Source: an uncultured Granulosicoccaceae bacterium (GTDB lineage Bacteria; Pseudomonadota; Gammaproteobacteria; Granulosicoccales; Granulosicoccaceae). Taken from it: a stretch of 64,000 nucleotides of DNA. The stretch is taken from contig CALLBO010000024.1 in the NCBI GenBank assembly GCA_937998875.1, forward strand, positions 1 to 64,000, given 5' to 3'. Below, piece by piece: positions 19,273 through 28,633 of this stretch. Made by a program: the position numbers and the translations under genes. Under the pieces are notes generated by a model. It did no database searches, was not told the origin of the DNA, and saw nothing but the letters and a program-made list of their open reading frames with translations. Positions within the stretch are counted from its first letter, which is position 1. The number at the start of each line of letters is the position of its first letter.

Positions 19273-20031
19273 ATGAAAAATAACCCAATTGCTATTGTCA
19301 CCGGAGCCGGCGGTGGAATAGGACACGTCATTGCCACCACGCTCGCACAACATCATTGGACTGTCATTGTGAACGATATTGACGAGTTGCAAGCCCAACA
19401 AACAACGAAAGATATTTGTCATAACGGTGGTTCTGCAAGCGCTATCGCAGGCGACATTGGTAACGCTGATATCGTAGCCGATCTTTTCGCTGCCATTGCA
19501 AAAGATCACAAGCACGCACCTGAGTTACTGGTTAACAACGCAGCCATCCAGACCTGGGCCTCACTGGATGAGCTTTCTGTGGATGACTGGCAAAAAACCA
19601 TCAACACTAATCTCACCGGTTGCTTTCTTATGACAAAGGAATTTGCCAAAACCGCGGCAACGGGAAGCTCAATCATAAATATCGGATCCGGTTGCAACCA
19701 TCTGGCTTTTCCCGCTTTAGTCGATTACACCGCAAGCAAAGGCGGCATTGAAATGTTTACCAAATCCACGGCCCTTGAACTCGGGCCGCGCGGAATACGC
19801 GTTAATTGCATTGCCCCGGGTGCAATTGCTACAAAAAGAACCGCTGCAGAAACAGATGACTACAACAACAACTGGGCAAATCTGACACCGCTGCGTCGCA
19901 TTGGCACACCCCATGATGTTGCCAATACTCTGCTACTTTTAATCGACGACAAGGCAAGTTTTATCACTGGTCAAACTATTAACGTCGATGGAGGTCTTTT
20001 CAGCCGCGCAATCTGGCCTGCTAACTATTAG
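19273..20031 (+). CDS. SDR-family oxidoreductase in the paa cluster
   Basis: A 252-residue short-chain dehydrogenase. TGAGGGIG near residue 11 binds the dinucleotide, NNAA is kept, and the catalytic set is complete (Ser in NIGSG, then YTASK). DIDELQ after strand 2 suggests NAD rather than NADP. It lies between the divergent paaZ and the paaABCDE operon, but it is not one of the standard paa genes. A role for a hydroxyacyl-CoA of the pathway is possible but unsupported. Confidence 0.85.
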   Translation: MKNNPIAIVTGAGGGIGHVIATTLAQHHWTVIVNDIDELQAQQTTKDICHNGGSASAIAGDIGNADIVADLFAAIAKDHKHAPELLVNNAAIQTWASLDELSVDDWQKTINTNLTGCFLMTKEFAKTAATGSSIINIGSGCNHLAFPALVDYTASKGGIEMFTKSTALELGPRGIRVNCIAPGAIATKRTAAETDDYNNNWANLTPLRRIGTPHDVANTLLLLIDDKASFITGQTINVDGGLFSRAIWPANY

Positions 20032-20041
20032 AAATAATAAA

Positions 20042-20081
20042 TTCGAGCTACATTTGTAATGTCGTATAATATGTTACATTA
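20042..20081 (+). promoter_or_regulatory. Candidate paaA promoter with operator-like dyad
   Basis: A consensus -10 TATAAT at 20065-20070 lies 17 bases after a weak -35 (TTCGAG, 20042-20047). An inverted repeat, TAATGT at 20057-20062 and ACATTA at 20076-20081, spans the -10. A repressor bound there would block the promoter; PaaX is the obvious candidate, but the match to its known site was not established. Confidence 0.5.
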
Positions 20082-20141
20082 TTTTCAATAAAAACTCAAT
20101 TTTTGTAACGCTTTGCCGACACTACCACTGGTGCGGTGCAG

Positions 20142-21140
20142 ATGGAGAACGCGATGTATTCCCAGGGCCTGATAGGCGCAGAAACAGAGACAGAAGAAAC
20201 CGCTGAGTTTCTCGACGCGTTCCAGTCGAGAATCGATGCCGAGGAAAAGATCGAGCCCAACGATCCAATGCCACACGCCTACCGAAAAACACTCATCAGA
20301 ATGATCGGTCAGCATGCACATTCGGAAATTGTCGGCATGCTGCCGGAAGGTAACTGGATCACACGCGCACCGTCACTGAGACGTAAAGTGGCACTACTCG
20401 CCAAAGTGCAGGATGAAGGCGGCCACGGTTTGTATTTGTATTCAGCCGCCGAGACACTTGGCGTATCACGTGAACAGATGACTGAAGAGCTGCTTAGCGG
20501 CACCGCAAAATATTCATCTATTTTTAACTACCCGACCCCAACCTGGGCAGACATCGGTGCGATCGGCTGGCTGGTTGATGGCGCGGCAATAATGAATCAG
20601 GTACCACTGTGCCGATGCTCTTACGGACCATATGCAAGGGCAATGATTCGCGTTTGTAAAGAAGAGAGTTTTCATCAACGACAGGGCTATGAGCTAATGA
20701 AATCGCTCACTGAGGGTAATGAGGATCAGAAAGCCATGGCACAGGATGCACTTAATCGTTGGTGGTGGCCTTCACTAATGATGTTCGGCCCTTCAGACAC
20801 AGCCAGCCAGCACTCTGATCAATCAATGAAGTGGAAAATAAAACGCTTTACCAACGATGAACTTCGACAAAAGTTTGTGGATGCCACCGTTCCACAGGCA
20901 GCGTTAATCGGGCTTACCATGCCAGACCCCGACCTCACGTGGAATCAAGGTAAGAACAACGGGGATGGCGGTTACGATTTTGGCGAAATTGACTGGGATG
21001 AATTCTGGCGCGTGGTAAAAGGCCACGGCATGATGAACAAAGACCGCATCAAGGCACGTAAAAAAGCATGGGATGAAGGCAAATGGGTTCGCGATGCCGC
21101 ACTTGCCTACGCTGCCAAACAAAATTCAAAGGCTGCTTAA
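20142..21140 (+). CDS. paaA: 1,2-phenylacetyl-CoA epoxidase subunit A
   Basis: The 332-residue catalytic diiron subunit of the phenylacetyl-CoA epoxidase. It has the ferritin-like helices with [11 protein letters not shown] and [12 protein letters not shown] carrying iron ligands, and follows E. coli PaaA closely over [16 protein letters not shown] and [13 protein letters not shown]. It adds one oxygen to the aromatic ring of phenylacetyl-CoA. Upstream GTG (20136) and downstream ATG (20154) starts are possible; the ATG at 20142 was chosen. First gene of paaABCDE. Confidence 0.93.
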   Translation: MENAMYSQGLIGAETETEETAEFLDAFQSRIDAEEKIEPNDPMPHAYRKTLIRMIGQHAHSEIVGMLPEGNWITRAPSLRRKVALLAKVQDEGGHGLYLYSAAETLGVSREQMTEELLSGTAKYSSIFNYPTPTWADIGAIGWLVDGAAIMNQVPLCRCSYGPYARAMIRVCKEESFHQRQGYELMKSLTEGNEDQKAMAQDALNRWWWPSLMMFGPSDTASQHSDQSMKWKIKRFTNDELRQKFVDATVPQAALIGLTMPDPDLTWNQGKNNGDGGYDFGEIDWDEFWRVVKGHGMMNKDRIKARKKAWDEGKWVRDAALAYAAKQNSKAA

Positions 21141-21158
21141 GCAGCAAGGCAGGTAATC

Positions 21159-21446
21159 ATGACGACAGAACTCATGCCACTGTGGGAAGTATTTATCCGC
21201 CCGCGCAACGGTTTAAACCACAAGCATGTTGGCAGCGTACATGCAGCGGACGCAAAAATGGCAATGCAGGCAGCCCGCGACGTGTATACCCGTCGTGAAG
21301 AAGGCAATTCTATCTGGATTATTCCTGCTTCCAGTATTGTTGCCAGCGACCCTGCCAATGCCTCTGAAAATTTTGATCCAGCTGCAGACAAAATATACCG
21401 GCACCCAAGTTTCTACGATATACCCGATGAAGTAGGACACATGTAG
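21159..21446 (+). CDS. paaB: 1,2-phenylacetyl-CoA epoxidase subunit B
   Basis: A 95-residue subunit of the epoxidase complex, recognisable by LWEVFIRPRNGLNHKHVGSVHA and ARDVYTRREEGNSIW. PaaB links the PaaA-PaaC units but has no active site of its own. It begins 18 bases after paaA, and its stop shares one base with the GTG start of paaC. Confidence 0.92.
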   Translation: MTTELMPLWEVFIRPRNGLNHKHVGSVHAADAKMAMQAARDVYTRREEGNSIWIIPASSIVASDPANASENFDPAADKIYRHPSFYDIPDEVGHM

Positions 21447-22225
21447 TGGCTGTTACCGAATTAAAAGATACAGCAACCGACGCACTGACAAACACAATCA
21501 TTCAGATTGCTGATGACCACCTGATTCTCGGCCACAGATTGTCAGAGTGGTGCGGCCATGCACCCATGCTTGAAGAAGATTTATCCATGCCGAACATGGC
21601 ACTGGATCTGATCGGGCAGTCCCGTGCGCTTTACAGCTACGCAGCCACACTTGAAAACACAGGTCGCACTGAAGATGACTTCGCCTACTTAAGAACCGAC
21701 CGGGAATACACAAACTGCTTACTCGTTGAGCGTCCGAACACTGACTTCGCCCATACTATGCTCAAGCAGTTTTACTTTGCTGCATTTATGCACCCCTTAT
21801 GGCAGGGTATTGCCAAAGGCAGCAATGAAACGTTACGCGGTATCGCGGCCAAGGCCGAAAAAGAGATCGGCTATCACATCCGTCATGCGGGTGAGTGGAT
21901 CGTAAGGCTTGGTGACGGTACCGAAGAAAGTGCAATGCGTATGCAGGCAGCTGTTGAAGAACTACACCCCTATACCGGCGAGCTTTTTACTGTAGATGAA
22001 TCACGGCAACAATGCATTGAAGCTAACGTACTAACGAACATAGATCCGGTAAAGACAGTTTGGGACAGCACCGTCCACAACCTTTTTGAACAGGCAAAAC
22101 TTATCATACCGGAAGTGCCTTATCCGCAAACCGGTGGTCGCCAGGGACAACACACTGAAGGCTTTGGTTTTCTTTTAGCCGAGCTCCAGTATATGCAGCG
22201 CGCTTATCCCGGAGCGAGTTGGTGA
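21446..22225 (+). CDS. paaC: 1,2-phenylacetyl-CoA epoxidase subunit C
   Basis: A 259-residue structural subunit that pairs with PaaA in a ferritin-like fold lacking a full iron site. LGHRLSEWCGHAPMLEEDLSMPNMALDLIGQ and AEKEIGYHIRHAGEW are family landmarks. Start GTG overlaps the paaB stop (TAGTG), and the end overlaps paaD by one base (TGATG), so coupled translation is expected. Confidence 0.92.
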   Translation: MAVTELKDTATDALTNTIIQIADDHLILGHRLSEWCGHAPMLEEDLSMPNMALDLIGQSRALYSYAATLENTGRTEDDFAYLRTDREYTNCLLVERPNTDFAHTMLKQFYFAAFMHPLWQGIAKGSNETLRGIAAKAEKEIGYHIRHAGEWIVRLGDGTEESAMRMQAAVEELHPYTGELFTVDESRQQCIEANVLTNIDPVKTVWDSTVHNLFEQAKLIIPEVPYPQTGGRQGQHTEGFGFLLAELQYMQRAYPGASW

Positions 22226-22722
22226 TGGCGACTCCAAATATTCAGGCCAATCTGGAAACTGCCAGAAAGATTGCGGCCAATGTACCCGATCCGGAACTCC
22301 CGTATCTGACATTGACTGACCTTGGCATACTCCGCTCGGTCGAGCTAGAGGGAGACACAGTGGTTGCTAAAGTCTCCCCGACCTATAGCGGTTGCCCGGC
22401 ACTCGATGTGATCGAACAGTCCGTACTTGAGGCCTTACAAACTGCCGGCTTCAAAGCGCGTGTGGAAAGATCATTATTACCGCCATGGACGACAGACTGG
22501 ATAACTGAAGAAGGCCATCAGAAGCTCAAAGCCAATGGAATTGCACCACCACTGAACGCTGCTGCGGACAAATCTGCGTTGTTTGCAACACGGCAGGTCA
22601 ACTGCCCTGCATGTGACAGCGGGCAGACCGAACGCGTTTCAGAGTTCGGTTCAACGCCATGCAAAGCACAGTACCGATGCAATCAATGCCTTGAACCCTT
22701 CGAATACTTCAAGTGCCATTGA
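22225..22722 (+). CDS. paaD: PaaD: MIP18-family accessory protein with zinc ribbon
   Basis: A 165-residue protein. The N-terminal ~90 residues are a MIP18 (DUF59) domain (VPDPELPYLTLTDLGILRSV, then SPTYSGCPALDVIE), and the C-terminus is a four-cysteine zinc ribbon (CPACDSG and CNQCLEPFEYFKC). PaaD is thought to help with iron-sulfur cluster supply to the epoxidase reductase. ATG at 22225 overlaps the paaC stop; a GTG lies one codon earlier. Confidence 0.9.
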   Translation: MATPNIQANLETARKIAANVPDPELPYLTLTDLGILRSVELEGDTVVAKVSPTYSGCPALDVIEQSVLEALQTAGFKARVERSLLPPWTTDWITEEGHQKLKANGIAPPLNAAADKSALFATRQVNCPACDSGQTERVSEFGSTPCKAQYRCNQCLEPFEYFKCH

Positions 22723-22723
22723 T

Positions 22724-23782
22724 ATGCCTGAATTCAATAACCTAACAATCAGCCATACCAGACCGCAGCCGGATGGAGTAACGCTTGGCTTTAAGGTGCC
22801 GGATGCCTGTAAAGCAGATTATCAGTTTATTCCAGGGCAATACCTTACACTACGCGCCACAATAAACAACGAAGATATCAGACGCTCCTACTCTATCTGT
22901 TCATATTATCGTGACAAGCACCTTGAGGTAGGTATCAAGTGTGTGCCGGATGGTTTGTTTTCAAATTATGCAACTACATTAAAACCCGGTGATCAGTTAC
23001 AGGTTATGACTCCGGAAGGCAGATTTACCACCCCTGTCGGTGGTACACATAACTACCTGCTCGTCGCTGCAGGCTCGGGTATCACTCCCTGTCTTTCGAT
23101 TGCCAGTTCAGTACTCACAGATGAGCCAGACAGCCGCATTACACTTCTCTATGGCAACCGCAACACTCGAAGCATTATGTTTCGCCGCGATCTGGATGAC
23201 CTGAAAGATCGCTTCAAAGAGCGACTGATGCTGGTACACATACTCAGTGGTGAAAAACAGGACGCCGAACTGCTTAATGGCCGCATTGATGCTGACAAAC
23301 TGAAACAGTTCAGCACTTCAGGATTGATAGACGCCCGCTCGTTCGATGCTGCATATCTATGTGGCCCTAAGGAAATGATCGACAACTGCAACAGGGCACT
23401 AACTGAACTGGGTATCAACAAAGACAACATCATGTTTGAGCTGTTCTATACAGGCAACGAACCACCCACCTCATCAAAACCTGCTTCCAACAACGAAACT
23501 GCCACGGGTATTGCTGTAAAGATTATTCGCGACGGATCTGAACGCGTTGTGCGAGTCAAGGATGAAACTGTTCTTGCTGCGGCCCAAAAAGCCGGACTTG
23601 ATCTGCCATTCTCATGCGCCGGTGGAATGTGCTGTACCTGCCGCTGCAAAGTAATTTCAGGCAAGACAGCAATGGACGTGAACTTCTCACTCGCAGACTG
23701 GGAAATTGAAGCGGGCTTTACTCTGGCGTGTCAGACCCGCCCTAACGACGACAACGTTGTGCTGGATTTCGACGCGAGTTAA
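22724..23782 (+). CDS. paaE: 1,2-phenylacetyl-CoA epoxidase reductase subunit E
   Basis: A 352-residue electron-transfer subunit. Residues 1-230 are a ferredoxin reductase-like module (FAD site RRSYSICSY, NAD(P) site GSGITPCLSI and LCGPKEM); the C-terminal ~85 residues are a plant-type [2Fe-2S] ferredoxin with the cysteines in CAGGMCCTCRCK and a distant final Cys in LACQTRP. ATG at 22724, one base after the paaD stop, is the real start; the frame is also open upstream within paaD. Confidence 0.93.
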   Translation: MPEFNNLTISHTRPQPDGVTLGFKVPDACKADYQFIPGQYLTLRATINNEDIRRSYSICSYYRDKHLEVGIKCVPDGLFSNYATTLKPGDQLQVMTPEGRFTTPVGGTHNYLLVAAGSGITPCLSIASSVLTDEPDSRITLLYGNRNTRSIMFRRDLDDLKDRFKERLMLVHILSGEKQDAELLNGRIDADKLKQFSTSGLIDARSFDAAYLCGPKEMIDNCNRALTELGINKDNIMFELFYTGNEPPTSSKPASNNETATGIAVKIIRDGSERVVRVKDETVLAAAQKAGLDLPFSCAGGMCCTCRCKVISGKTAMDVNFSLADWEIEAGFTLACQTRPNDDNVVLDFDAS

Positions 23783-23909
23783 ACAGTCATCAGCGGTTCA
23801 ACACCAATCATTTGCAAACTTTCGAGGATACTTTCCTCAACCACGATAGTACGTTTTCATTTATGTTGATGTCATACAATTTTGCCCGCGACTCGTACCG
23901 TTGAAAACA

Positions 23910-25094
23910 ATGTCACGACTGGTTCTATTTTCCCTGTTCTTTCTAGCGGTATTCCTGCAATCGGGAACATACGGGTTGACCTTTCTATTGCCTGATCTGT
24001 TTATCGAATTCGGAGCCAACGAAAAAGACGTTGGTAGAATGTTACTTATCACGGCTTTGACCACGCTAATCACGGTCTACTATTCAGGGCATCTGTCAGA
24101 TGCTATCGGACGCTTGAAAACACTTGGCCTTTCCGGGTATGCAATCACGGCAGCTTTGTTTCTGTATTCGATCGCAGAGAACATTGGACCTGCGTTAACT
24201 ATTGCCAGTGCTCTGATTGGATTTGGCTGGGGACTTATGTACACGCTCGCACCGGTTGTTTTGACACGCCTTAGCAACACAGAAAATCGTGTGCAAATGT
24301 TTTCCCTTTATGCGGTGTTCCTAATGGCTGGCTTTGGACTTTCGCCTGTCTTTGCGTCATGGCTGGAGTCCGCTGGATACGAGATACGGGTTGCTTTTAG
24401 AATGGTAGCGGTCTTCTGCGCTGTCAGTGGCTCATTGTTTTTATTGATCTCCAAGTCAATTGGACAACATGCAAATAGTGACGCTTCAAACAATCACTCC
24501 AGGCTATCTCTTAAGTCTGTTAAGACGATCTTTCGGTCACGTGCCAGGTTGCCAGTGGTGATGGTGTTTCTTGGTGCATCGGTATTTGCAGGTGTGAACA
24601 ATTTTCAGACAGTGATCGCCGCATCGGCGGGCCTGATCTACGCGGACTATTTTTTGGTCTACACGGTCACAACTGTGATTTGCCGTGTTGCGTTTGCAAA
24701 ATTCAAAGGCGGTGTGGCACCGTATAGAATCATAGGTCTTTTGCAGAGCGTAATGACTGCCGGTGTTTTACTGTTCTTATTTATTGATGGCAACCAGACT
24801 GTGTACATCGTCTGCGCTATCCTGTTTGCAATTGGTTATGGAGCTTCATATCCTGTTTTAGCTGCAATGGCGGCTAACGATGCTGATGAAGATCTTGTCC
24901 CACAGACTTTGCAGCTTTTTTCGCTGACCTATTTTATTGGGATCTTCGGTTTTCCTCTTGTCGCCGGGTGGCTCATTGTCGACTTCAGTATTTCGACCCT
25001 GTTGATTCTTGTCGCTATGATAGCGGCGACAGAGGCGTCTCTGGCATTTGGTCGTCACCGTTCGAATATACGATTGCAGTCGTTATTGAAGTAG
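23910..25094 (+). CDS. Major facilitator superfamily transporter
   Basis: A 394-residue membrane protein with about twelve hydrophobic segments. The loop after helix 2 reads GHLSDAIGRLK, the MFS motif A signature. The sugar or drug specificity cannot be told. The start ATG is 23910. It lies 127 bases after paaE and could extend the operon, but a different promoter is equally likely. Confidence 0.85.
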   Translation: MSRLVLFSLFFLAVFLQSGTYGLTFLLPDLFIEFGANEKDVGRMLLITALTTLITVYYSGHLSDAIGRLKTLGLSGYAITAALFLYSIAENIGPALTIASALIGFGWGLMYTLAPVVLTRLSNTENRVQMFSLYAVFLMAGFGLSPVFASWLESAGYEIRVAFRMVAVFCAVSGSLFLLISKSIGQHANSDASNNHSRLSLKSVKTIFRSRARLPVVMVFLGASVFAGVNNFQTVIAASAGLIYADYFLVYTVTTVICRVAFAKFKGGVAPYRIIGLLQSVMTAGVLLFLFIDGNQTVYIVCAILFAIGYGASYPVLAAMAANDADEDLVPQTLQLFSLTYFIGIFGFPLVAGWLIVDFSISTLLILVAMIAATEASLAFGRHRSNIRLQSLLK

Positions 25095-25268
25095 TGGCTC
25101 GCTCCCCGGGTACTTTGCCAATGTAGAAGCACTGCTAAAAGACCCGTATGCAACGTCGCTGTTAATACCTGTACGCCTGGTTCTTCGCACTAGTTACGCA
25201 ATTATGTAGATATAATCTAACCAATGGTCAGGTTATACTCACAGCTCAAACACAAACACCGCGATCCC

Positions 25269-26441
25269 ATGCCCATCACCCAGCCGACCATCACTTGCGT
25301 AGAAGATTTTAAGCCAGTCTACAAACGTCGCGTCCCTCGTATGTTCTACGACTACGTAGAAGCCGGTAGCTGGACCGGGCAAACCTTTCGCGAAAATACC
25401 AGTGATTTTCAGAAAATTTATCTGCGTCAGCGTGTCGCTGTAGATATGTCCGGTCGCAGTACAGAATCACAGATGATCGGTGAACCGGTTTCAATGCCAG
25501 TGGCATTGGCACCGGTAGGTATGACTGGAATGCAGAGTGCTAACGGCGAGATAAAAGCCGCTCGCGCAGCAGAGGCATTTGGTGTTCCTTTCGTGCTCTC
25601 TACGATGTCTATCAATTCAATAGAAGAGGTGGCCGAAGCCACCAGCAAACCGTTCTGGTTTCAACTCTACACAATGAAAGACGAAGACTATCTGAGCCGT
25701 CTGATTCAACGGGCCAAAGACGCCAGGTGCTCGGCACTTGTTATTACACTGGATCTGCAGATTGTCGGGCAACGCCACAAAGACCTAAAGAATGGTTTGT
25801 CAGCGCCCCCGAAACTGACCCCTTCCTCCATTGCCAATCTGATGACCAAATGGCGCTGGGGGCTTGATATGCTGGGCGCTAAACGACGTAACCTCGGCAA
25901 TATAGTCGGTCATGTCGATGGCGACCCCGCACAGATGATGAAATGGATCGGTGAACAATTCGATCCATCACTCGATTGGGACCGTGTAGCGCGCATCAAA
26001 GAAGAATGGGGCGGCAAGGTAATATTAAAAGGAATTATCGATAAGGATGATGCGAAGATCGCAGCACAAGCCGGCGCTGATGCAATTGTTGTTTCAAATC
26101 ATGGCGGCCGCCAGCTCGACGGTGCAATGACATCAATTCGCGCATTACCTTCGGTACTTGATGCGGTGGGTGGGCAAATGGAAGTTCATCTGGACAGTGG
26201 CATACGATCAGGTCAGGATGTATTAAAGGCCCTGGCGATGGGCGCCACCGGTACTTACATTGGTCGGGCGTTTAGTTATGGACTCGGTGCAATGGGTGAA
26301 GCCGGGGTGACTAAATGCCTCGAAGTCATTCATAAAGAACTCGATACCACCATGGCACTGTGTGGCAGGCGCAACGTTGAATCCCTCGATCGTGAAATCC
26401 TGCTGATACCGGAAGACTTTGAAGGCAGATGGCAGACATAA
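25269..26441 (+). CDS. FMN-dependent alpha-hydroxy-acid dehydrogenase/oxidase
   Basis: A 390-residue TIM-barrel flavoenzyme of the lactate dehydrogenase (LldD), mandelate dehydrogenase and glycolate oxidase family. It starts FKPVYKRRVPRMFYDYVEAG, and the active-site His and Arg are in SNHGGRQLDG (near residue 285). FMN binding is seen in LDSGIRSGQDVLKALAMGA. It oxidises an alpha-hydroxy acid to the 2-oxo acid; whether the electrons go to the quinone pool or to oxygen cannot be read. The next gene is a peroxiredoxin. The start is ATG 25269; the open frame upstream is not family-like. Confidence 0.85.
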   Translation: MPITQPTITCVEDFKPVYKRRVPRMFYDYVEAGSWTGQTFRENTSDFQKIYLRQRVAVDMSGRSTESQMIGEPVSMPVALAPVGMTGMQSANGEIKAARAAEAFGVPFVLSTMSINSIEEVAEATSKPFWFQLYTMKDEDYLSRLIQRAKDARCSALVITLDLQIVGQRHKDLKNGLSAPPKLTPSSIANLMTKWRWGLDMLGAKRRNLGNIVGHVDGDPAQMMKWIGEQFDPSLDWDRVARIKEEWGGKVILKGIIDKDDAKIAAQAGADAIVVSNHGGRQLDGAMTSIRALPSVLDAVGGQMEVHLDSGIRSGQDVLKALAMGATGTYIGRAFSYGLGAMGEAGVTKCLEVIHKELDTTMALCGRRNVESLDREILLIPEDFEGRWQT

Positions 26442-26466
26442 ACTGAGCTACACAGCGGAGGAAGCC

Positions 26467-27063
26467 ATGTCTCTTGAAGAGGTTGACTGGAGTCAACTGC
26501 CACAACCGGAAGATGACGGTGCAGCCGATCATTTAGCCGGTGCACAACTGCCATCTGTGGCACTGACATCGACCAGTGGTTCAACCAATAAACAAATTAA
26601 AGATAAACAAACCATAGATCTGGCTGCTCTGGCAGGTAGAACGGTTTTATACATCTATCCGATGACAGGCAGACCGGACACACCACTACCGGATGGCTGG
26701 AATGAAATTCCAGGAGCACGCGGCTGCACACCTCAATCATGTGCATTTCGTGATCACATGAATGAACTCACGGCACTGGGAGTTGATCATCTTTTTGGCC
26801 TGTCTTCCCAGTGCACTACCTATCAGAATGAGGCAGTTGAACGACTACACCTGCCCTACCCGCTACTTTCAGACGACGAGCTACAACTGCAGTCTGCGCT
26901 TAACCTGCCAACACTCACTGTTGATGGCAACACATTACTAAAGCGTCTGACGATGATCATTGATAACGGCACAATTACGCATCACTTTTATCCTGTTTTC
27001 CCACCAGACCGAAATGTTCATGATGTTATTCAACGGCTAATTGAAGACCAGAACAAGCCATAA
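26467..27063 (+). CDS. Peroxiredoxin, PrxQ/BCP-like
   Basis: A 198-residue thiol peroxidase. The active site is in PGARGCTPQSCAFRDH, where the first Cys (of CTPQSC) aligns with the peroxidatic Cys and the second, five residues on, with the resolving Cys of PrxQ/BCP. The start ATG 26467 has a good GGAGGA site. The gene begins 25 bases after the flavoenzyme gene, so it is likely cotranscribed and may remove peroxide made by it. Confidence 0.8.
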   Translation: MSLEEVDWSQLPQPEDDGAADHLAGAQLPSVALTSTSGSTNKQIKDKQTIDLAALAGRTVLYIYPMTGRPDTPLPDGWNEIPGARGCTPQSCAFRDHMNELTALGVDHLFGLSSQCTTYQNEAVERLHLPYPLLSDDELQLQSALNLPTLTVDGNTLLKRLTMIIDNGTITHHFYPVFPPDRNVHDVIQRLIEDQNKP

Positions 27064-27080
27064 CCTAGCGATCCATCTTT

Positions 27081-28493
27081 ATGACTAAAAAACCGGAACC
27101 TACAGAACTCTGGCAACTCGGCGCTGCCGAGACTGCTACAAAGATCAAAGCCCGACATCTCAGTGCAGTTGACGTTACCCGGTCTGCGCTGGAACGCCTG
27201 AACACGGTTAATCCTGCGCTAAACGCAGTGGTTACGGACATGTCGGATGAAGCAATGGCAACTGCAACTGCAATTGATAAAAGAATCACCAACGGTGAAG
27301 AGGTTGGCCCATTAGCAGGCGTACCAGTCACCATTAAAATCAACGTAGATCAGATTGGCTATGCAAACACCAATGGTCTTCAAATTCAAAAAGACAATAT
27401 CACTGATCAGGATAACGCCGTAGTCAACAACCTGAGAAAAGCCGATGCTGTTTTTATCGGCAGAACCAATACCCCGGCTTTTTCCATGCGATGGTTTACC
27501 CGCAATACCGTTCACGGTCATACCCGCAATCCGGTAAACCGCGAGCTGACACCTGGTGGCTCTTCAGGGGGTGCAGCATCCGCAGTGGCATCCGGCATCG
27601 GCTCCATAGCGCTCGGCAGTGATATCGCGGGCTCGATCAGATATCCAGCTTATGCCTGCGGTGTACACGGAATCAGACCCAGTCTCGGCCGCGTGCCTTC
27701 GTTAAACCCCTGTGCTGCAGACCGTCACATAGGCGGGCAGATAACTGCAGTACAAGGTCCACTGGCGAGATCGATTGATGATCTTGAACTTGCTCTTCAT
27801 GCAATGGCGGCGAGAGACATACGTGACCCGTGGTGGACACCGGCGCCGTTATCATTTGAGAGTTTTGAAAAGAAGGTTGCGCTTTGTGTAAAGCCAGATG
27901 GTATGCAGACCGAGCCCGTCATTGAGAAAGCGCTTAGACAAAGTGCTGACAAACTCGCTAACGCAGGCTGGATAGTTGAAGAAGTTGACTGCCCGCCTGT
28001 AAGAAAACCCGCCGAAATGCAGATACTGCTTTGGATGTCTGAAATGCGCCGCAACGGCAGCGCCATTGTAGAAAAGGAAAACGATCCGGATGCCAACTTC
28101 GTTTTTGCACAGATGCAGCGATTGTATCCGGCGCCTGATCTGAACGGGTTTCTTGATCTGTTGCAGACCCGATCAGTTTTTGTAAGGCAGTGGATGCAGT
28201 TTATGGATGACTATCCGGTTGTGTTGATCCCGGTCTCTGCAACGCTGCCATTTAAAGATAATCTTGATGTTGAATCTATAGAATCATTCGAACATGTCCT
28301 CGAAGCGCAACTCACCCAGATCGGCTTACCGTTTATGGGGGTACCGGCAATCGCGGTGAGCACCGGTATGAGCAACGGCTGCCCGATTGGCGTACAGATG
28401 GTCGCCAGTCGTTATCGGGAGGATATTCTCTTTACGGCAGCAAGAGTTATAGAAGAACACGTGGTCCCGGTTACTCCCGATGCCTCTACTTAG
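27081..28493 (+). CDS. Amidase signature family enzyme
   Basis: A 470-residue amide hydrolase. The signature TPGGSSGGAASAVASG (from about residue 156) gives the cis-serine, GSDIAGSIRYPA the nucleophile Ser (near residue 180), and VTIKINVD near residue 82 the catalytic Lys, completing the Ser-cisSer-Lys triad. It could be an acyl amidase, aryl amidase or GatA paralogue; the absence of gatB or gatC here makes a tRNA role unlikely. It lies 17 bases after the peroxiredoxin gene and completes the oxidase-peroxiredoxin-amidase run. Confidence 0.85.
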   Translation: MTKKPEPTELWQLGAAETATKIKARHLSAVDVTRSALERLNTVNPALNAVVTDMSDEAMATATAIDKRITNGEEVGPLAGVPVTIKINVDQIGYANTNGLQIQKDNITDQDNAVVNNLRKADAVFIGRTNTPAFSMRWFTRNTVHGHTRNPVNRELTPGGSSGGAASAVASGIGSIALGSDIAGSIRYPAYACGVHGIRPSLGRVPSLNPCAADRHIGGQITAVQGPLARSIDDLELALHAMAARDIRDPWWTPAPLSFESFEKKVALCVKPDGMQTEPVIEKALRQSADKLANAGWIVEEVDCPPVRKPAEMQILLWMSEMRRNGSAIVEKENDPDANFVFAQMQRLYPAPDLNGFLDLLQTRSVFVRQWMQFMDDYPVVLIPVSATLPFKDNLDVESIESFEHVLEAQLTQIGLPFMGVPAIAVSTGMSNGCPIGVQMVASRYREDILFTAARVIEEHVVPVTPDAST

Positions 28494-28517
28494 CCTGATG
28501 CTTGCTTAGGCTGAAAC

Positions 28518-28619
28518 TCTCCTGGCCTGGCACTTTCCTGGCTTGGTACACTCAGTAGCTACACATAGCCCGGGTGTTCATAACCCAGGTTATTCATGAC
28601 CAGAGTGATGACCAGAGTG
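28518..28619. repeat. Short tandem repeats after the amidase gene
   Basis: Two small tandem duplications lie in the 140 bases between the amidase and the convergent lipoprotein gene. A 16-base unit occurs at 28518-28533 and 28534-28549 with 13 of 16 bases identical (core TCCTGGC-TGG-AC). A perfect 12-base unit, ATGACCAGAGTG, occurs at 28596-28607 and 28608-28619. They look like replication-slippage products; no function is evident. Confidence 0.7.
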
Positions 28620-28633
28620 GCTAACTCAAGCAG

